Below are positions 37,353 to 48,889 of a stretch of DNA of 64,000 bases, piece after piece. The position numbers were made by a program, and so were the translations under genes. The DNA is taken from contig JALMGJ010000015.1 of NCBI GenBank assembly GCA_023362775.1, forward strand, positions 9,167,001 through 9,231,000. Reading direction: 5' to 3'. Below the pieces are notes generated by a model that worked only from the letters and a program-made list of their open reading frames with translations, was not told where the DNA came from and ran no database searches. The stretch comes from Charina bottae (Eukaryota > Chordata > Lepidosauria > Squamata > Charinaidae). Every line of letters starts with the position of its first letter. The stretch's first letter is position 1.

Positions 37353-37763
37353 CAGAGCTTTCCAAACTTTTCATGTTGGTGACACACTTTTTAGATATGC
37401 ATCATTTCGTGACACACTCTTACAGCAGGGCATCATTTTGCGACACACTCTTACAGCAGGGCACAAGCAGGCACTAGGACCTGCGCAGAATCACAGCAGG
37501 TTTGGAGGCAGCAAGGAACAACACAGGCACTAGGATCTGTGCAGAATCCTGGCAGGGCAGGTTTGGAGGCAGCAGGGCACAAGGCAGGCACTAGGACCTG
37601 CGTGGAATCCTGGCAGGGCAGGTTTGGAGGCAGCAGGGCACAAGGCAGGCACTAGGACCTGTGCGGAATCCTGGCAGGGCTCGGAGGCAGCAGCAGCCGC
37701 AACACACCCAGACACTGCAGCCGACACACTAATGTGTCCCGACACACAGTTTGGAAAGCTCTG
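37353..37763 (+). mobile_element. hAT MITE copy B, complete
   Basis: 411 bp with ends CAGAGCTTTCCAAACTTTTC and CACACAGTTTGGAAAGCTCTG-type reverse complement, flanked by perfect 8-bp duplications ccttagga (37345-37352 and 37764-37771). Inside are four direct units of 55-62 bp starting at 37468, 37523, 37585 and 37646 (caggcactagga..). No transposase is encoded. An 8-bp duplication and CAG start define hAT. Confidence 0.92.
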
Positions 37764-38549
37764 CCTTAGGAGAATTGGAATTACTCTGCATGGCAGAGAA
37801 AAACCAAGAGGAATGATTGACACTGGCTTTGGTTATTTTCAAATAGATTGCAAATGTATGTGATAAGGCGTTAACAGCTAGTGAACTCATCCTGCTAATT
37901 TCTCACGGATACAGTAAAACTAGCAGCCATTTTCAATGATCATATTTAAACATCTAATTTAATGCATGACAAAACCCCGAGAAATGGAAAAGCAATTAGT
38001 TGTTAGATCTGGAGACACACCATTTACTTATTGGGGAATAAATTTTCCAGAACCCTTGGCGGATCTTGTGTAAGTAAGGAGAGAACAACATTGTGTTGCT
38101 TCTTTCTCAGCCCTGATTTCCAATCAAGCTTTGAAGTTCTGCAAACAGAGGAATTAGAGCTTTCAGTGACATCAAAGTGATGGGAGGAGACATGGTCCTC
38201 TCCAAAGCAAAGAAGTTGTCTGAAAAATTGCTGGAGATCAGTGATATACAGAGAAACAAGCAGCTGACAATTCAATGTAATCTCCCATTAAATAACAGCT
38301 CATTTATACATATCCCATTGTGCCTCCCACATCTGGCAAGTCATGGGGTTTGGCAGATTTATTTCTAGAGCTGAATTCAACTGCCCTGCCTTGCAATGGG
38401 ACTCCACTACTTAATTTCACAAACCTGGCGCGATTTACAATGATAAGGGCATACAGGACTTTGTTGTTGTTCTTCTTCTTCTTACCTAATTGACATTTCA
38501 TGTCTTAGCTCCGGGAAGGATTGATATAGGCATTTTGTACTGCTTCCTT

Positions 38550-38881
38550 AAAGGGGCGTGGTGGCTCAGCGGGTAAGATGCCAGGCTTGTTGATCGCAAG
38601 TTCGGAGGTTCGAATCCCTAGCCCCGCGTGACGGAGTGAGCTCCCGCACTCGCCCCAGCTCTTGGCAACCTAGCAATTCGAAAGCATGCAAATGCAAGTA
38701 GATGAATAGGTACCACTTCGGTGGGATGGTAACAGCGTTCCGCGTGCGTCATGCCGGCCCCATGACCATGGAAGTGTCTTCGGACAACGCTGGCTCTTCG
38801 GCTAACAAACGGAGATGAGCACCGGCCCCTAGAGTCTGACACGACTGCACAAATGTGCGGGGGGAACCTTTACCTTTTTTT
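38550..38881 (+). mobile_element. Sauria SINE, complete with target-site duplication
   Basis: Head ggggcgtggtggctcagcgg with A box, B box GGTTCGAATCC, body and tail ctgacacgactgcacaaatg to acctttacctttt. Perfect 12-bp duplications tactgcttcctt lie at 38538-38549 and 38882-38893. It is the reference copy for this family in the window. Confidence 0.96.
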
Positions 38882-38998
38882 TACTGCTTCCTTTCATTTC
38901 AGCCATCATAAATTTAAAATGGCTAAAGTAACTCTTTCGGCAGTGTAGTCGTTTCTACCATGAGCCCTTATGCTGGGAATGATCAAAGGATTCACCCT

Positions 38999-39062
38999 AA
39001 CCCGGAATGGGGGGAGATGGGCAGTGATATAAGTTGGAAATATAAATAAATAAATAAACCCT
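38999..39062 (+). mobile_element. L2 LINE 3' tail
   Basis: ggggggagatgggcagtgat, then a taaataaataaataaa tail. Confidence 0.65.
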
Positions 39063-40369
39063 GGGTCATTCCCTGTCTGCTAGGTCCCAGGAGCTACATC
39101 TTTGGGAAACCGGACTTTTTTTGAGAAGCATGCTTCATGCTATGTTGTTGAAACATGGGGAAGGGGAAGAAAAAGTCCAGCACATTCCACATATTCTTAC
39201 TCAAAGCTTTTTTGCAGCATAGAAGAATTTTTTTAAAAAAAAAATTGCTAGGTTTTCTTAGAGCTAGCAGAGAGAGATGCTAGGTGAGTGGCAGAAGCAG
39301 GATCTTTGATTTTGTTTGACATTTGGACCACGATTTTTCAAGGATGGAGGGCTTTGCTAAAAAAGACGACTAGAACAAGCCAATCACACTTTTGCCAATG
39401 CCATGTTCCCTAGCACCTAGAAAGCATTATCCTATTGCATTCTCAAGCAAAAGTTTCCAAAACGGGTTGGTGGTGAAAGCATTCGGAATATACTACTTCC
39501 TTTGCCCAAAAATACAGCTGAAGTCCACATGAAATTCCTTGCTTTCCCATATACAGAGGAGAAAACAATCACAGACTTGTATTTAATCTAAAAGTAATTG
39601 CATTAGCTTCCAGTTAAGAGTAATGGTGAATTCTTCTTGGCACTGTACTGAAGTTGTTGAATGACAAATCAATAAAAGTCACACCATTCAGATTTAATCA
39701 ATTATTGTTTTATCAACTGGCAGAATCAAAGCCTTGTTGTACAAAGAACACCTGCTTTAATATGAAGACTAAGGTGCAACCTAGTCTTAGAGTTGGGTCT
39801 TCGGTCTATTTATCATTCACCCACTTTCCACTAAGGATCTGAATATGGCGTACATGAGCCAAGACCCAAAGCACCCTAGCCGTGATCAGAAGGCATCTTT
39901 CCCACACAGCACCTCATGTTGCTCTATAAATAGTCTGTGCCATTTGTGGAACAAGAAAAACATGTGGTATCTACAGGCCTTGGAGGACAATTTTAGAGCC
40001 ATTCCAAATGGTAACATTGCATTGTAATTTTTAATGCAACATAAGGGGAAGTTATTCAATATACAAAGATAAATCAGATACAATCAACCAAACATTAAAT
40101 TCAGTGTTTGTCTGGATTCCTCCTCCTTTGGAATGTGGCCCCAGCAGGCTAGTCAAATGCCAGATGTGGACTTTGGCCTGAAAGAGAGCAATTCCTCCCT
40201 GCTCTAGAGGCTTGCCCAGTAGTCAAGAGGAGATGTAGGAGGCATTGCAGCAAGAAGTAGTAAAAGAAAAAAATCCAAGCGCATCAACCAAATCTCTGGT
40301 GTGATCCTTTGAATAATACCTATGGTTCTTCCTTCATCTATTTATTGTGTTTAGTATATTGTGCTACAG

Positions 40370-40690
40370 GAGAGAACAACACCTAATTAACAGCACAATA
40401 TACCCTGTAACAGCACAATAAACCCTAAATAAGGAACTATTAACCCAGTCAATCAATCAAGCAGCAAACAACAGCCCAATCAAGGAACTCCTAAGGGGAG
40501 AACATCCCCACCAACACAAGCAGGACAAGCCTTGGTATATAAACAGAGAGCAAATCCCACTCCCTTTTCGCACTGAAGATGTTGCCTAGTCTGGCAATGA
40601 AACGTCTGCAAGAAAACAAGGCTCAGAGAGCACCAAGGACTCCACAGTTCAACCCTGAGCTACAAATATTCTCTTTGATTGGAATGACAA
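40370..40690 (+). mobile_element. Penelope-like element tail with hammerhead-like motif
   Basis: It shares with 50118-50605 the ordered blocks aacagcacaatataccct, caaacaacagcccaatcaag, tatataaacagaga and ctccacagttcaaccctgag. At 40573-40606 lies CTGAAGA, a stem TTGCC/GGCAA around TAGTCT, then GAAACGTC. This resembles the hammerhead ribozyme core known in Penelope-like terminal repeats, with one extra base after CTGAAGA. An internal aacagcacaata block is repeated. Confidence 0.7.
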
Positions 40691-40863
40691 CAACATTTAA
40701 AAGGAAATCTATTTTTCACTTAGGAACTGACTCAAATTACTGTTCCAGAACAAAAAGGGAAAAAGGTAAGAAATAAAATCAAAACACTGAAAACGTTCAG
40801 TGAAACTCTCGGGAAAAGGATTGATTTTCAAAAAAATGGTGAGTACATTCCTTCAGAACTGAC

Positions 40864-41049
40864 CTGTGTGATTCAGAAGAGACCATCACAATTCTTGCAG
40901 GAGCTGAGTGGCAAAGAACCTCTTTGAGGAGCTGAATGAGATAAAAGTGTCCCAAATAATTCACCTGGAAGGTGTTCTCCAGGCCATCTTCAGTCAATTG
41001 CCAAGGAAGACCAAAAACAGCAGCGTTGCAGATCAGCACATGGAGAGCT
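40864..41049 (-). CDS. WWOX: WWOX exon 7 (internal coding exon, SDR core)
   Basis: This is the second WWOX coding exon in the window, 186 bp, with acceptor ..TGTTTGTAG and donor GTCAGTTC on the minus strand. The first base closes a Leu codon begun in exon 6. The frame continues [10 protein letters not shown] (the SDR NNAG-type motif, as CNAA in WWOX), [24 protein letters not shown], and [13 protein letters not shown], leaving two bases of an Arg codon for exon 8. The Ser of SSES matches human Ser260, the substrate-contact position. The human segment 209-273 is reported to direct mitochondrial targeting, and most of it is encoded here. The frame is intact. The donor is GTCAGT rather than GTAAGT, slightly weaker than at exons 6 and 8. 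Confidence 0.97.
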
Positions 41050-41599
41050 CTACAAACACAAATGTGGAAAATTATATATTTAATTAGAGCAGCCTTCAGA
41101 AAGCTGGTGCCCTTCAGATGAGTTAAGCCAAAACTTCCGTTATTTCTAGCAAATCCATCAACTAAAGTAGATTAATTCTTTCTAAACGTGGCACAAATTA
41201 TTAAACAGTGTCAGTGCCATTTTGGAAAAACATTCCTCATAATACCTGTCACAGAACTTCATACGATCCATATTTTTCATTCACTGATAAAGATGTTGAT
41301 CTCAAGAAACAACAATGAACATATATTAACAACATTTACAGTGTAGCTGTTGTAGGATGAAATTCTAGTTCCAAAGTATGATATTATGACGACTGATTGA
41401 CTGATCATCATAAGACCTTATTTTGAATATTTGAAACTATATTTTTCCGAAAATATGATATTCTCCACCCAAAAAGAAGAATCCTCATCCCAAAGTTTTA
41501 TTTCCTCTCAGATATCATGATGTCTAAATCTCACTAAAGTTCAGCCATCTGAGTTAAAGACTACTGGAAGATAAAAACCAAGATTATGGCAACCAGCTT

Positions 41600-42242
41600 G
41601 ATTGATGACTGGCAAATAGAGGGAGAAAAAGTGGAGGCAGTGACAGACTTTGTATTTCTAGGTGCAAAGATTACTGCAGATGCTGACTGCAGCCAAGAAA
41701 TCAGAAGACGTTTACTTCTTGGGAGGAGAGCAATGACAAATCTCGATAAAATAGTTAAGAGCAGAGACATCACACTGACAACAAAGGTCCGCATAGTTAA
41801 AGCAATGGTATTCCCCGTAGTAACCTATGGCTGCGAGAGCTGGACCATAAGGAAGGCTGAGCGAAGGAAGATAGATGCTTTTGAACTGTGGTGTTGGAGG
41901 AAAATTCTGAGAGTGCCTTGGACTGCAAGAAGATCAAACTAGTCCATACTCCAGGAAATAAAGCCAGACTGCTCACTTGAGGGAATGATATTAAAGGCAA
42001 AACTGAAATACTTTGGCCACATAATGAGAAACAGGATACCCTGGAGAAGATGCTGATGCTAGGGAAAGTGGAAGGCAAAAGGAAGAGGGGCCGACCAAGG
42101 GCAAGATGGATGGATGATATTCTGGAGCTGACGGATTCGACCGTGGGGGAGCTGGGGATGGCGACGGCCGACAGGAAGCTCTGGCGTGGGCTGGTCCATG
42201 AAGTCATGAAGAGTTGGAAGCGACTGAACGAATAAACAACAA
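41600..42242 (+). mobile_element. BovB (RTE) LINE 3' end, subfamily II
   Basis: The frame has KVEAVTDFVFLGAKITADAD, LLLGRRAMTNLDKIVKSRDI, VVTYGCESWTIRKAERRKID and RVPWTARRSN, then a stop at 41940 (a C-to-T change turning Gln to TAG). The frame shifts after GHIM (missing bases near 42030) and resumes with LMLGKVEGKRKRGRPRARWM and the tail gactgaacgaataaacaaca. It differs from 32903 at very few sites, so both are recent. Confidence 0.93.
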
Positions 42243-43000
42243 AATGTACTTTTTCAGGAAAAAAGAAAATGTACACTCTTTGTGGACTAAACACAACAAG
42301 AGTGTTCAGGTATTGGTGTATCACACATACATGCATATATGCAGACAGGTAAGCATCTTTACATGAGTCAACATTTGCCTCCCCCCCTATTCCTCATTCT
42401 ACCCCTCCCCCACAAGTCAACATTCTACATCTACTGAGCATGCTCAGTTCACACTTTATTCTTTGAAAGTTGTCTTTCTTCGGGCATTTTCCTCCTGCCC
42501 CAGTTGTGTGAGGCTTCTGTTGCATCTTTCTAGGATTTATATTTCTGCAAACATTTCAATCTCCTCCCCAAGATTTCTAATCATTGGGCCTGGAAGGTGT
42601 TATTCTGGCCACATAAGAATTTATACCGAGAGATCTGACATCACTATTAATGCATATACTTAACAAGTACATAGGGTTTTCAAACCTTTAAAACATTTTG
42701 GATGCATTATCCAATTGCAAATCTTTGTAAAATGATGATGCTGATACTGTATCCTGGGAGAAAAGAACGGGGTGAGTGAGGATGACAAGCTAATTTAAGG
42801 GCCTCTGATGAATTCAAGGCAGAGTTCAGATTTAGATCAGGAACTTCCCAATTTTTTTAAAAAATAGCTACTGTCCTGCAACAGTTCTCAGTTTGTCAGA
42901 ACAATGGGCAAAACCCTGAAATTTCAGAATCCCACTAGCCAATTACAGCAGCATGTACTTTGAAGGAAATAGAAAATCAGAATTCTTTGTTCCACAAATA

Positions 43001-43145
43001 CAGTGGTGTTTAAAAGTTTGTAAACCCTTTTGAATGTTCAATAGTTCTGCATAAATATGACCTAAAGGGTGATGTGTTCTTCACACAAGTCCTAAAACTA
43101 GATAAAGAGAACCCAATTAAACAAATGAGTCAAAAACATTATCCA
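43001..43145 (+). mobile_element. Tc1/mariner-type transposon, left end
   Basis: After a TA dinucleotide the sequence reads cagtggtgtttaaaagtttg, then tctgcataaatatgaccta and agataaagagaacccaatta. I recognise these blocks from a vertebrate-wide Tc1/mariner-group element. The right end is missing. Confidence 0.7.
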
Positions 43146-43754
43146 AGACTGCATATATGTACAGCATAAAGCCCAGTTTATGATTTCCTGCAAGGGGATA
43201 CAGAATGACTCAGGGCATGTATTTAAGGAGCCAATAAGTCGGCTGAAAGCTGCCCAAGGCCTTCTAAAACTTTAAAGAACACATAAAGAGCCCTGCTGGA
43301 TCATACAAACTATCCAGCTAGGCCAATACTTGTATTCGACAATGGCCAGCTGCCCCCAGGAAGTCCATGAGCAAGACCTAAGTACGTTACAAGCATAACT
43401 AACATTCAGTGGCAGGTACAATTTTCGCTATAATTGCAACTATTTTTGATAAATCTGTCCCCATGTTCTTTTTTATAAAATACAGCTAGGTTTCCAGAAA
43501 GGAAATTCCTTCTGCACAGGTATCTCAAGATACATCACAGGAGAACAGAGAAAATTCAATTAATATTTTATAAATATGAGATAGCTATTTGCTATTACAG
43601 CCAAATAGAATCTCCAGGATACCACTGAATAGGAACTACTGAATAACCTGAAGAATATTGGTTATTATCAAGTTTAAAGAGCCCGTGGTCCACTAATCTT
43701 CAGCTACCATAATGTCTATTACTTGATAAGCATGCCACTTGCTTTATGCTCTAC

Positions 43755-43865
43755 ATCTGTGCTTCCCAACCTTGGCAAATTCCAGATCTATGGACTTCAA
43801 ATCCCAGGATTCTCAGCAACGGCCATGCTTGTGGTAAAATTCTGGGTATTGAAATGCACACGTAT
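43755..43865. repeat. Short fold-back repeat
   Basis: cttcccaaccttggcaaatt, ggacttcaaatcccaggatt and then the inverted word attctgggtattgaaatgca form a potential hairpin. A widespread squamate MITE has this layout. Confidence 0.5.
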
Positions 43866-44496
43866 GGTAGTTGTCTGCATAGGGAAACATTTCTCTGCAT
43901 TTTTTCAACAGTCAAAAGAAAACTGTGATTTATATTTATTTATAAATATTTATATTTATATTTATAACTTAAAGTTGTACCCCAGAACCCTGGATTCCTT
44001 CAGAAGCAAATAATAACAAACATAACTTCATAAAGAAGCATGCTTAAACTCCAGAATTAAGAGATTTTCTTCAGCTCTGCTCAAAAACGGTGACTAATGT
44101 ATAATCATGTACATTAGTCCAAAGATTCATATCCACTTTTTTAAAAAAAAGTTATAGCATATAGTGCTTTTAATCAACATATTTTGTTAAAAATTCCATT
44201 ATATCGATTGTTATTGCACTTTGTAATATTCTTCATGGTTTTATTATTTTAAATTAAAATTTTAATTAAAATACTGTACACACAGACCCTTTAAAAATTC
44301 TCTCATTAGCCATAAAAGCTATAAAACTGCAAAATGCTTACGGCTTTATTTGCAGCAAAAGATACTATAGCTGTACATATTAAATCATAAATATTTTACA
44401 TGCTTATCTTCCCAACATGCCCCTCATGGCTGGTTCTACCAAAGCATAAGAGCTTTTAGCTCAACTAAAACTGAATGTCTCTTGAACTTAGCCTTC

Positions 44497-44603
44497 AGAT
44501 GGGTTGGGATCGTTTGGCCATGCTGGCGAGGAATTCTGGGAATTGCAGTCCCAACACATCTGGGGGGCACAATTTGGGGAAGGTTGCCTAGGAGCATGGT
44601 TTC
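44497..44603. repeat. Short fold-back repeat
   Basis: cagatgggttgggatcg and ccaacacatctggggg form inverted ends around aattctgggaattgcagtcc. Confidence 0.5.
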
Positions 44604-47344
44604 CCTTTTGAGACCACAACCACAATGCTCTAAAACACGAGTGGAAAGATTGATAGAGTGGGGGAATTGGGGGCTGTTACTCTTTACCTGAAGTTAAGAA
44701 TCTGTGTCTCTTAATTTAAGAACACCCAAAAAAAAAGTTATGATTGTTTAACACTAGTGTCAACAAGACCACAGGCCAATGGGACCATTGGGAATTCAAA
44801 GGAAGATAGTGACATGCTCAAGGAAACACTGACATTTGCAGGAGAGAGACAGAAAGAGATCTCCTTTAAAAAGGCAACTCAAGTACCCATTTGAACTTGC
44901 TGCTCAATACATTGACATGTGATGTCCTGTGAAAAGCTCAGAACTATTGCTTCAAAGGTTTCTGCTAAGTATGTGTCTATCGGCATGGAGGACACTTCCC
45001 CTGGGATTGCTATGAGAACGAGCAGTCCCTCTGTGTGAGATCAATCTGCTCCACATCAAGTGGGCTAGGTGCCTCTGCTTTCTACTATTGTGAGAAAAGC
45101 CATAAATCTTTTCCTGTCACAAATCTTATAAACCTCTATCATGTCTGATTGGGCAATCTAGACAAGTCTGCATGAAGCACCAATGAAAATCTGACTAAAC
45201 AAGGTGCCCAGATAAAGCCAGGATAGTTTTCAGTTATATGCTTTCTGTTGCTTTTAGTGTCAACCCAATGTTATTACTGAAGGAAATTGCATGGCACAAA
45301 TTTTATTTATAAAATTTATAAAATTTAATAACTCACCCTTTGGTTTAATTAGATGTTCTGGCTCACAATTACAAGATACAATGCAAAAACATATTACAGT
45401 GCAGTAACTAAAACAATAAACAAGCTATTAAAACAAGGAGAAATTGAAATCAGTACCATTCCTACTTCAGGGACTATCACAGATATCTTTATTTTTTATC
45501 TTTGCATTTTAAGGGGGGGGGGAGTCTGTCTCACTGTTGCAAGGATTGTGCATGGTTTTCTTTGCTTTCAATAGGGATTTGTATTTTTTTATATATTTTT
45601 CATGCAGAATAAGGATTGCAAGGATTCTAAAATCTTTGAACAAATTGTAATAAATTTTAATTCAGAATACTTCTGGAAAAAAAAGATCCTGTTAACCAAA
45701 TATTGCTAATGAGTCTATCATACATTCATTGTGCAAAAGCTAATTCATGCTATATACACACTAATACATATACATACAAACACACACACACAATAACCAT
45801 TAAATTTTCTTCTAATATTCTTCATTCTCATTACATTTGAACCATGCTGCATCAAACCATTGTTCCATAATCACCCAAATTTAAACTATATTTTTTTCAA
45901 AGCTTCTTTGCACTGTCCATTCAAACATAAATCCAATGCTGAACTCTACGTACGAAATACACAAATATCTGTTGGCTGGGTGTAAAATGTGTTACTTTTA
46001 AAACAGATTGCTGGATTAGATGAGTTTTGGTCTGATCCAGCAGAATCCTTCTTCTGTTCTGATGGTCATAATGATCACACCAGTTTATACTTTTGATACT
46101 TCATATTCTGCTATGTAATTATCTCCAACAAAACCCTTGGCACGAATCCTGAATATATTTTCTGAGGTCAAGAAGAGGCAGCACTAGAAACTCCCCAGCC
46201 AGGTAACCTTGAGATGCACAAAGATGAAGGTATTAATATTTCGAGCCTCTGTCGTACCAGAGGGGAGAGCCTGCTCAAACTAAGACACAATTGCTACTTC
46301 GCAGTCTGAAGTTCTAGCATTGAAATTGTCTTTTCTTTGGTCTTGTTTGGTGTGACAAATACAGAGAGGAACAAAATTAGTAGCATAATACCCAAGCAAA
46401 AGAGTATATAAAAATTAACAAAGAAGCATTATATCACAAGGAAATTTTATCTACTAGCTTTAATATAAATGAGTGGTATTAATCAGGTGCATTCCCTTAA
46501 ATAATAACCAACACAAATGTTCAGTATTGTGACTCACAATCCTTGAAAAGTTGCCCTATAATTGTGAGCAATTTGCTAAGAATGAAATAAAAACATATTT
46601 TTGATTGCTATTATTGAAGAGACAGCTCCAGTTTGTCGTCGTCCCCCTCCACCCCCAAGTAGAAGATACTCAGTCACATGTTATTTATGCCCACTCAAAA
46701 GGGTCCTTCACTACTCTCTCCACTGAATCATTTGTTTGTTGGTTAAGGCTCCTTCATTAAGCTCCTGTTCAACCAAGGGAGCAATTTGTCATTCTTCAAC
46801 TTGCAACATTCCTATGCTTCGATATCAGCTGAATGGCTGATATGGCATATTTAGCATTTAGGGAACTGTCTGTGTGAGCTCATTAGAATGCACACGAGGC
46901 AATTTCAGGCTTTACCTTTTTTTTCAGATGGATGAAATTAAGCCCTTCTTCCCCCAGGCAAAGATCTGTGTCAAAACCAGCCAGCAGTTGTCTTTCTCCC
47001 ACATTCAGATCTAGGTGAGCATTTTCCAAAACTTCCTAGACTGGAAAAATCTCAAACTCCATTTGAGTATAGAAAGTTTTGCACAGTCATCTTGTCTAAC
47101 TATGTCTATGCTCCAGTCCAGTCTGTGCCTTATTTTATCTTATTTGTGTGTTCGTTTGTTAATTTTAATCTGCGCCAGAGTCTCCTACTTCTTGTACCAG
47201 AAAGCACCAAGTGTGAGGCTCCCCAAGGCAAACACAATTTAAGCTCAACTAGAGACTTGAGCAACTGGCAAGGAATTACTACTACTATAGTAATTCAGGA
47301 ACCGTAGCCTTTACAACCTGGTGACAGCAACTGAACATTTGGAG

Positions 47345-47820
47345 CAGGGCTTTCCAAACTTTTCATGTTGGTGACACGCCTTTTAGCCATGCATAATTTC
47401 GTGACACACTAATGAGGAGTCCCCGCCCCCAGCCCACGTGATTGGCTACCAGCTCCAAACCCTGCCCCCGGCCCACGTGATTGGCTGCCGGCTCCAAACC
47501 CCGCCCCCGGCCCATGTGATTGGCTGCCGGCTCCAAACCCCGCCCCCCAGACCATGTGATTGGCTCCTGGCTCCAAACCCTGCCCCCGGCCCACGTGATT
47601 GGCTGCCGGCTCCAAACCCCGCCCCCGGCCCATGTGATTGGCTCCCGGCTCCAAACCCTGCCCCCAGCACACGTGATTGGCTCCCGGGTCCAAACCCCAC
47701 CCCACGTGATTGGCTCGCGGGTCCAAACCCCACCCCACGTGATTGGCTGCCGGCTCCAAATCCCGCCCCTCGGCCCCCCAGTCTTGTATTGTATGTATTG
47801 TATTGTATGTAATTGTAGAT
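47345..47820 (+). mobile_element. hAT MITE copy C, left end plus minisatellite
   Basis: The left 75 bp (cagggctttccaaacttttc, atgttggtgacacgc, aatttcgtgacacac) match copy B. The interior is replaced by a GC-rich minisatellite (47424-47775). It runs through a tgtattgtatg stretch into copy D at 47821. No 8-bp duplication flanks the locus. Confidence 0.75.
47424..47775 (+). repeat. Nine-unit minisatellite with E-box, CCAAT and GC-box words
   Basis: Units recur with CACGTG or CATGTG starting at 47435, 47474, 47513, 47553, 47592, 47631, 47670, 47703 and 47736: a 39-bp period, with the two last steps 33 bp. Every unit has gtgATTGGCt (inverted CCAAT), six keep CACGTG, and most keep a ccCCGCCCC-like GC box, some with CpG-to-TpG decay. 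Long open frames across it are a period effect and not genes. Confidence 0.95.
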
Positions 47821-47996
47821 CAGAGCTTTCCAAACTGTGTGTCGCGGCAAGGGCCCAGGTGTGTCGCAGGGGAACCCGGAAGAGGAGGCCATGCACCACG
47901 TGGAGCATGGCCTCCTCTTCCGGGTTCCCCTGCGACACACCTGGGCCCTTGCCGCGACACAGAAATGTGTCGCGACACACAGTTTGGAAAGCTCTG
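47821..47996. mobile_element. hAT MITE copy D, palindromic
   Basis: 176 bp with CAGAGCTTTCCAAACTGTGT and its inverse at the right end. Inside, 56-bp arms are perfect reverse complements around a 10-bp loop accacgtgga. The right side has an extra ~16 bp (agaaatgtgtcgcgac). No flanking duplication was found, so it may be the rearranged right part of copy C. Confidence 0.8.
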
Positions 47997-48649
47997 CCAT
48001 AATCGCTTGTTCACACATACACATTCAGTTTGAAACTGACCAACCACAATTTTGTTGAGAGCACTGTGCATAGCCTGTATGGTTAGTTTTTGGTTCAGCT
48101 TCTTGTATGAACCCAGATAATTGATCAACTGAGGAGTCCATTATGTGTGGGTAGATGTGTGAATCCAATCTTCAACCCTCAACTATTATGCAAAGTGGAA
48201 GCATAAAAACTCCCTTAAGATTATTCTGCACAGCACTGGAGATTCACACCCAGGAACAGTATGAAGAATGAATAGCTGAATGTGCTTTTCTGTTATTGTC
48301 TCGTCTTTGCATGCTTACTTTACCACTCTCTCAACATATGTGCTTACCTAAACCAACTAGACTTCAGGGTTAAAAACAGGTATGTAAATTATACATAACG
48401 CTCCACTGTAAAAGTGACACCCAACTAATTTTGTTAAAATTAATATGATGGGAACAATAATTTAGTTCAGGGAGAGGAGGACAATGAAGAACACAGCATG
48501 GGTCACATCATGCATGTAGACAGGGATGGGTTTTGGTGAGTGTCAAGTTTTTTAACTCTACATGTCTATTTGAGGATTATCACTACATATAGGGCTTCCC
48601 TCAAAATGTCAGAAATCTGTGCTCAGTTTTCAGTGATCACCCAAAAGGA

Positions 48650-48745
48650 GATTCATGGAATCAAAGAGTTGGAAGGGACCACAAGGATCACATAGTGTAG
48701 TGTAGGAGGCAAGGGCAAAGTGCAGGAAAACCAGTTAAAACCATC
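48650..48745 (-). mobile_element. CR1 LINE 3' tail
   Basis: The plus-strand words ttcatggaatcaaagagttg and gaagggaccacaaggatcac are the reverse complement of the amniote CR1 3' end, whose terminal octamer is ATTCTATG. Short and diverged. Confidence 0.6.
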
Positions 48746-48889
48746 AGCAGGCTGCAAACTTGAGAAAAAGTTACTTTTTAGCATAGCCTGGCCACTTGAC
48801 ACCCCCTCCCCTTCACAACAGGCTACTCTGCTAAGAGCTACCTAGGCTCAAGAGAGGTCTTCCTCTTTCCTTTCTCTTGGGCTTGTCTA

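Larger units (their letters stand above)
30773..40863 (-). other. WWOX: WWOX intron 7 (complete)
   Basis: The intron is 10,091 bp, phase 2, with donor GTCAGT and acceptor GGCTTTGAAG on the minus strand. About half is identifiable repeat (BovB, SINE, TG microsatellite, hAT, L2, Penelope-like). The stretches 30780-31570, 31600-32900, 33335-33960, 34620-35280, 36720-37350, 37765-38535 and 39065-40360 show nothing recognisable beyond a poly-C run and a TC run near 32135. The base just before the exon 8 acceptor region is pyrimidine-rich on the minus strand, as expected. Confidence 0.9.

Noticed and set aside
47363..48128. Long overlapping open frames on both strands with repeated peptides
   Set aside because: The 39-bp period (a multiple of three) keeps frames open over the minisatellite. 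No start context, no family resemblance, and both strands are equally open.
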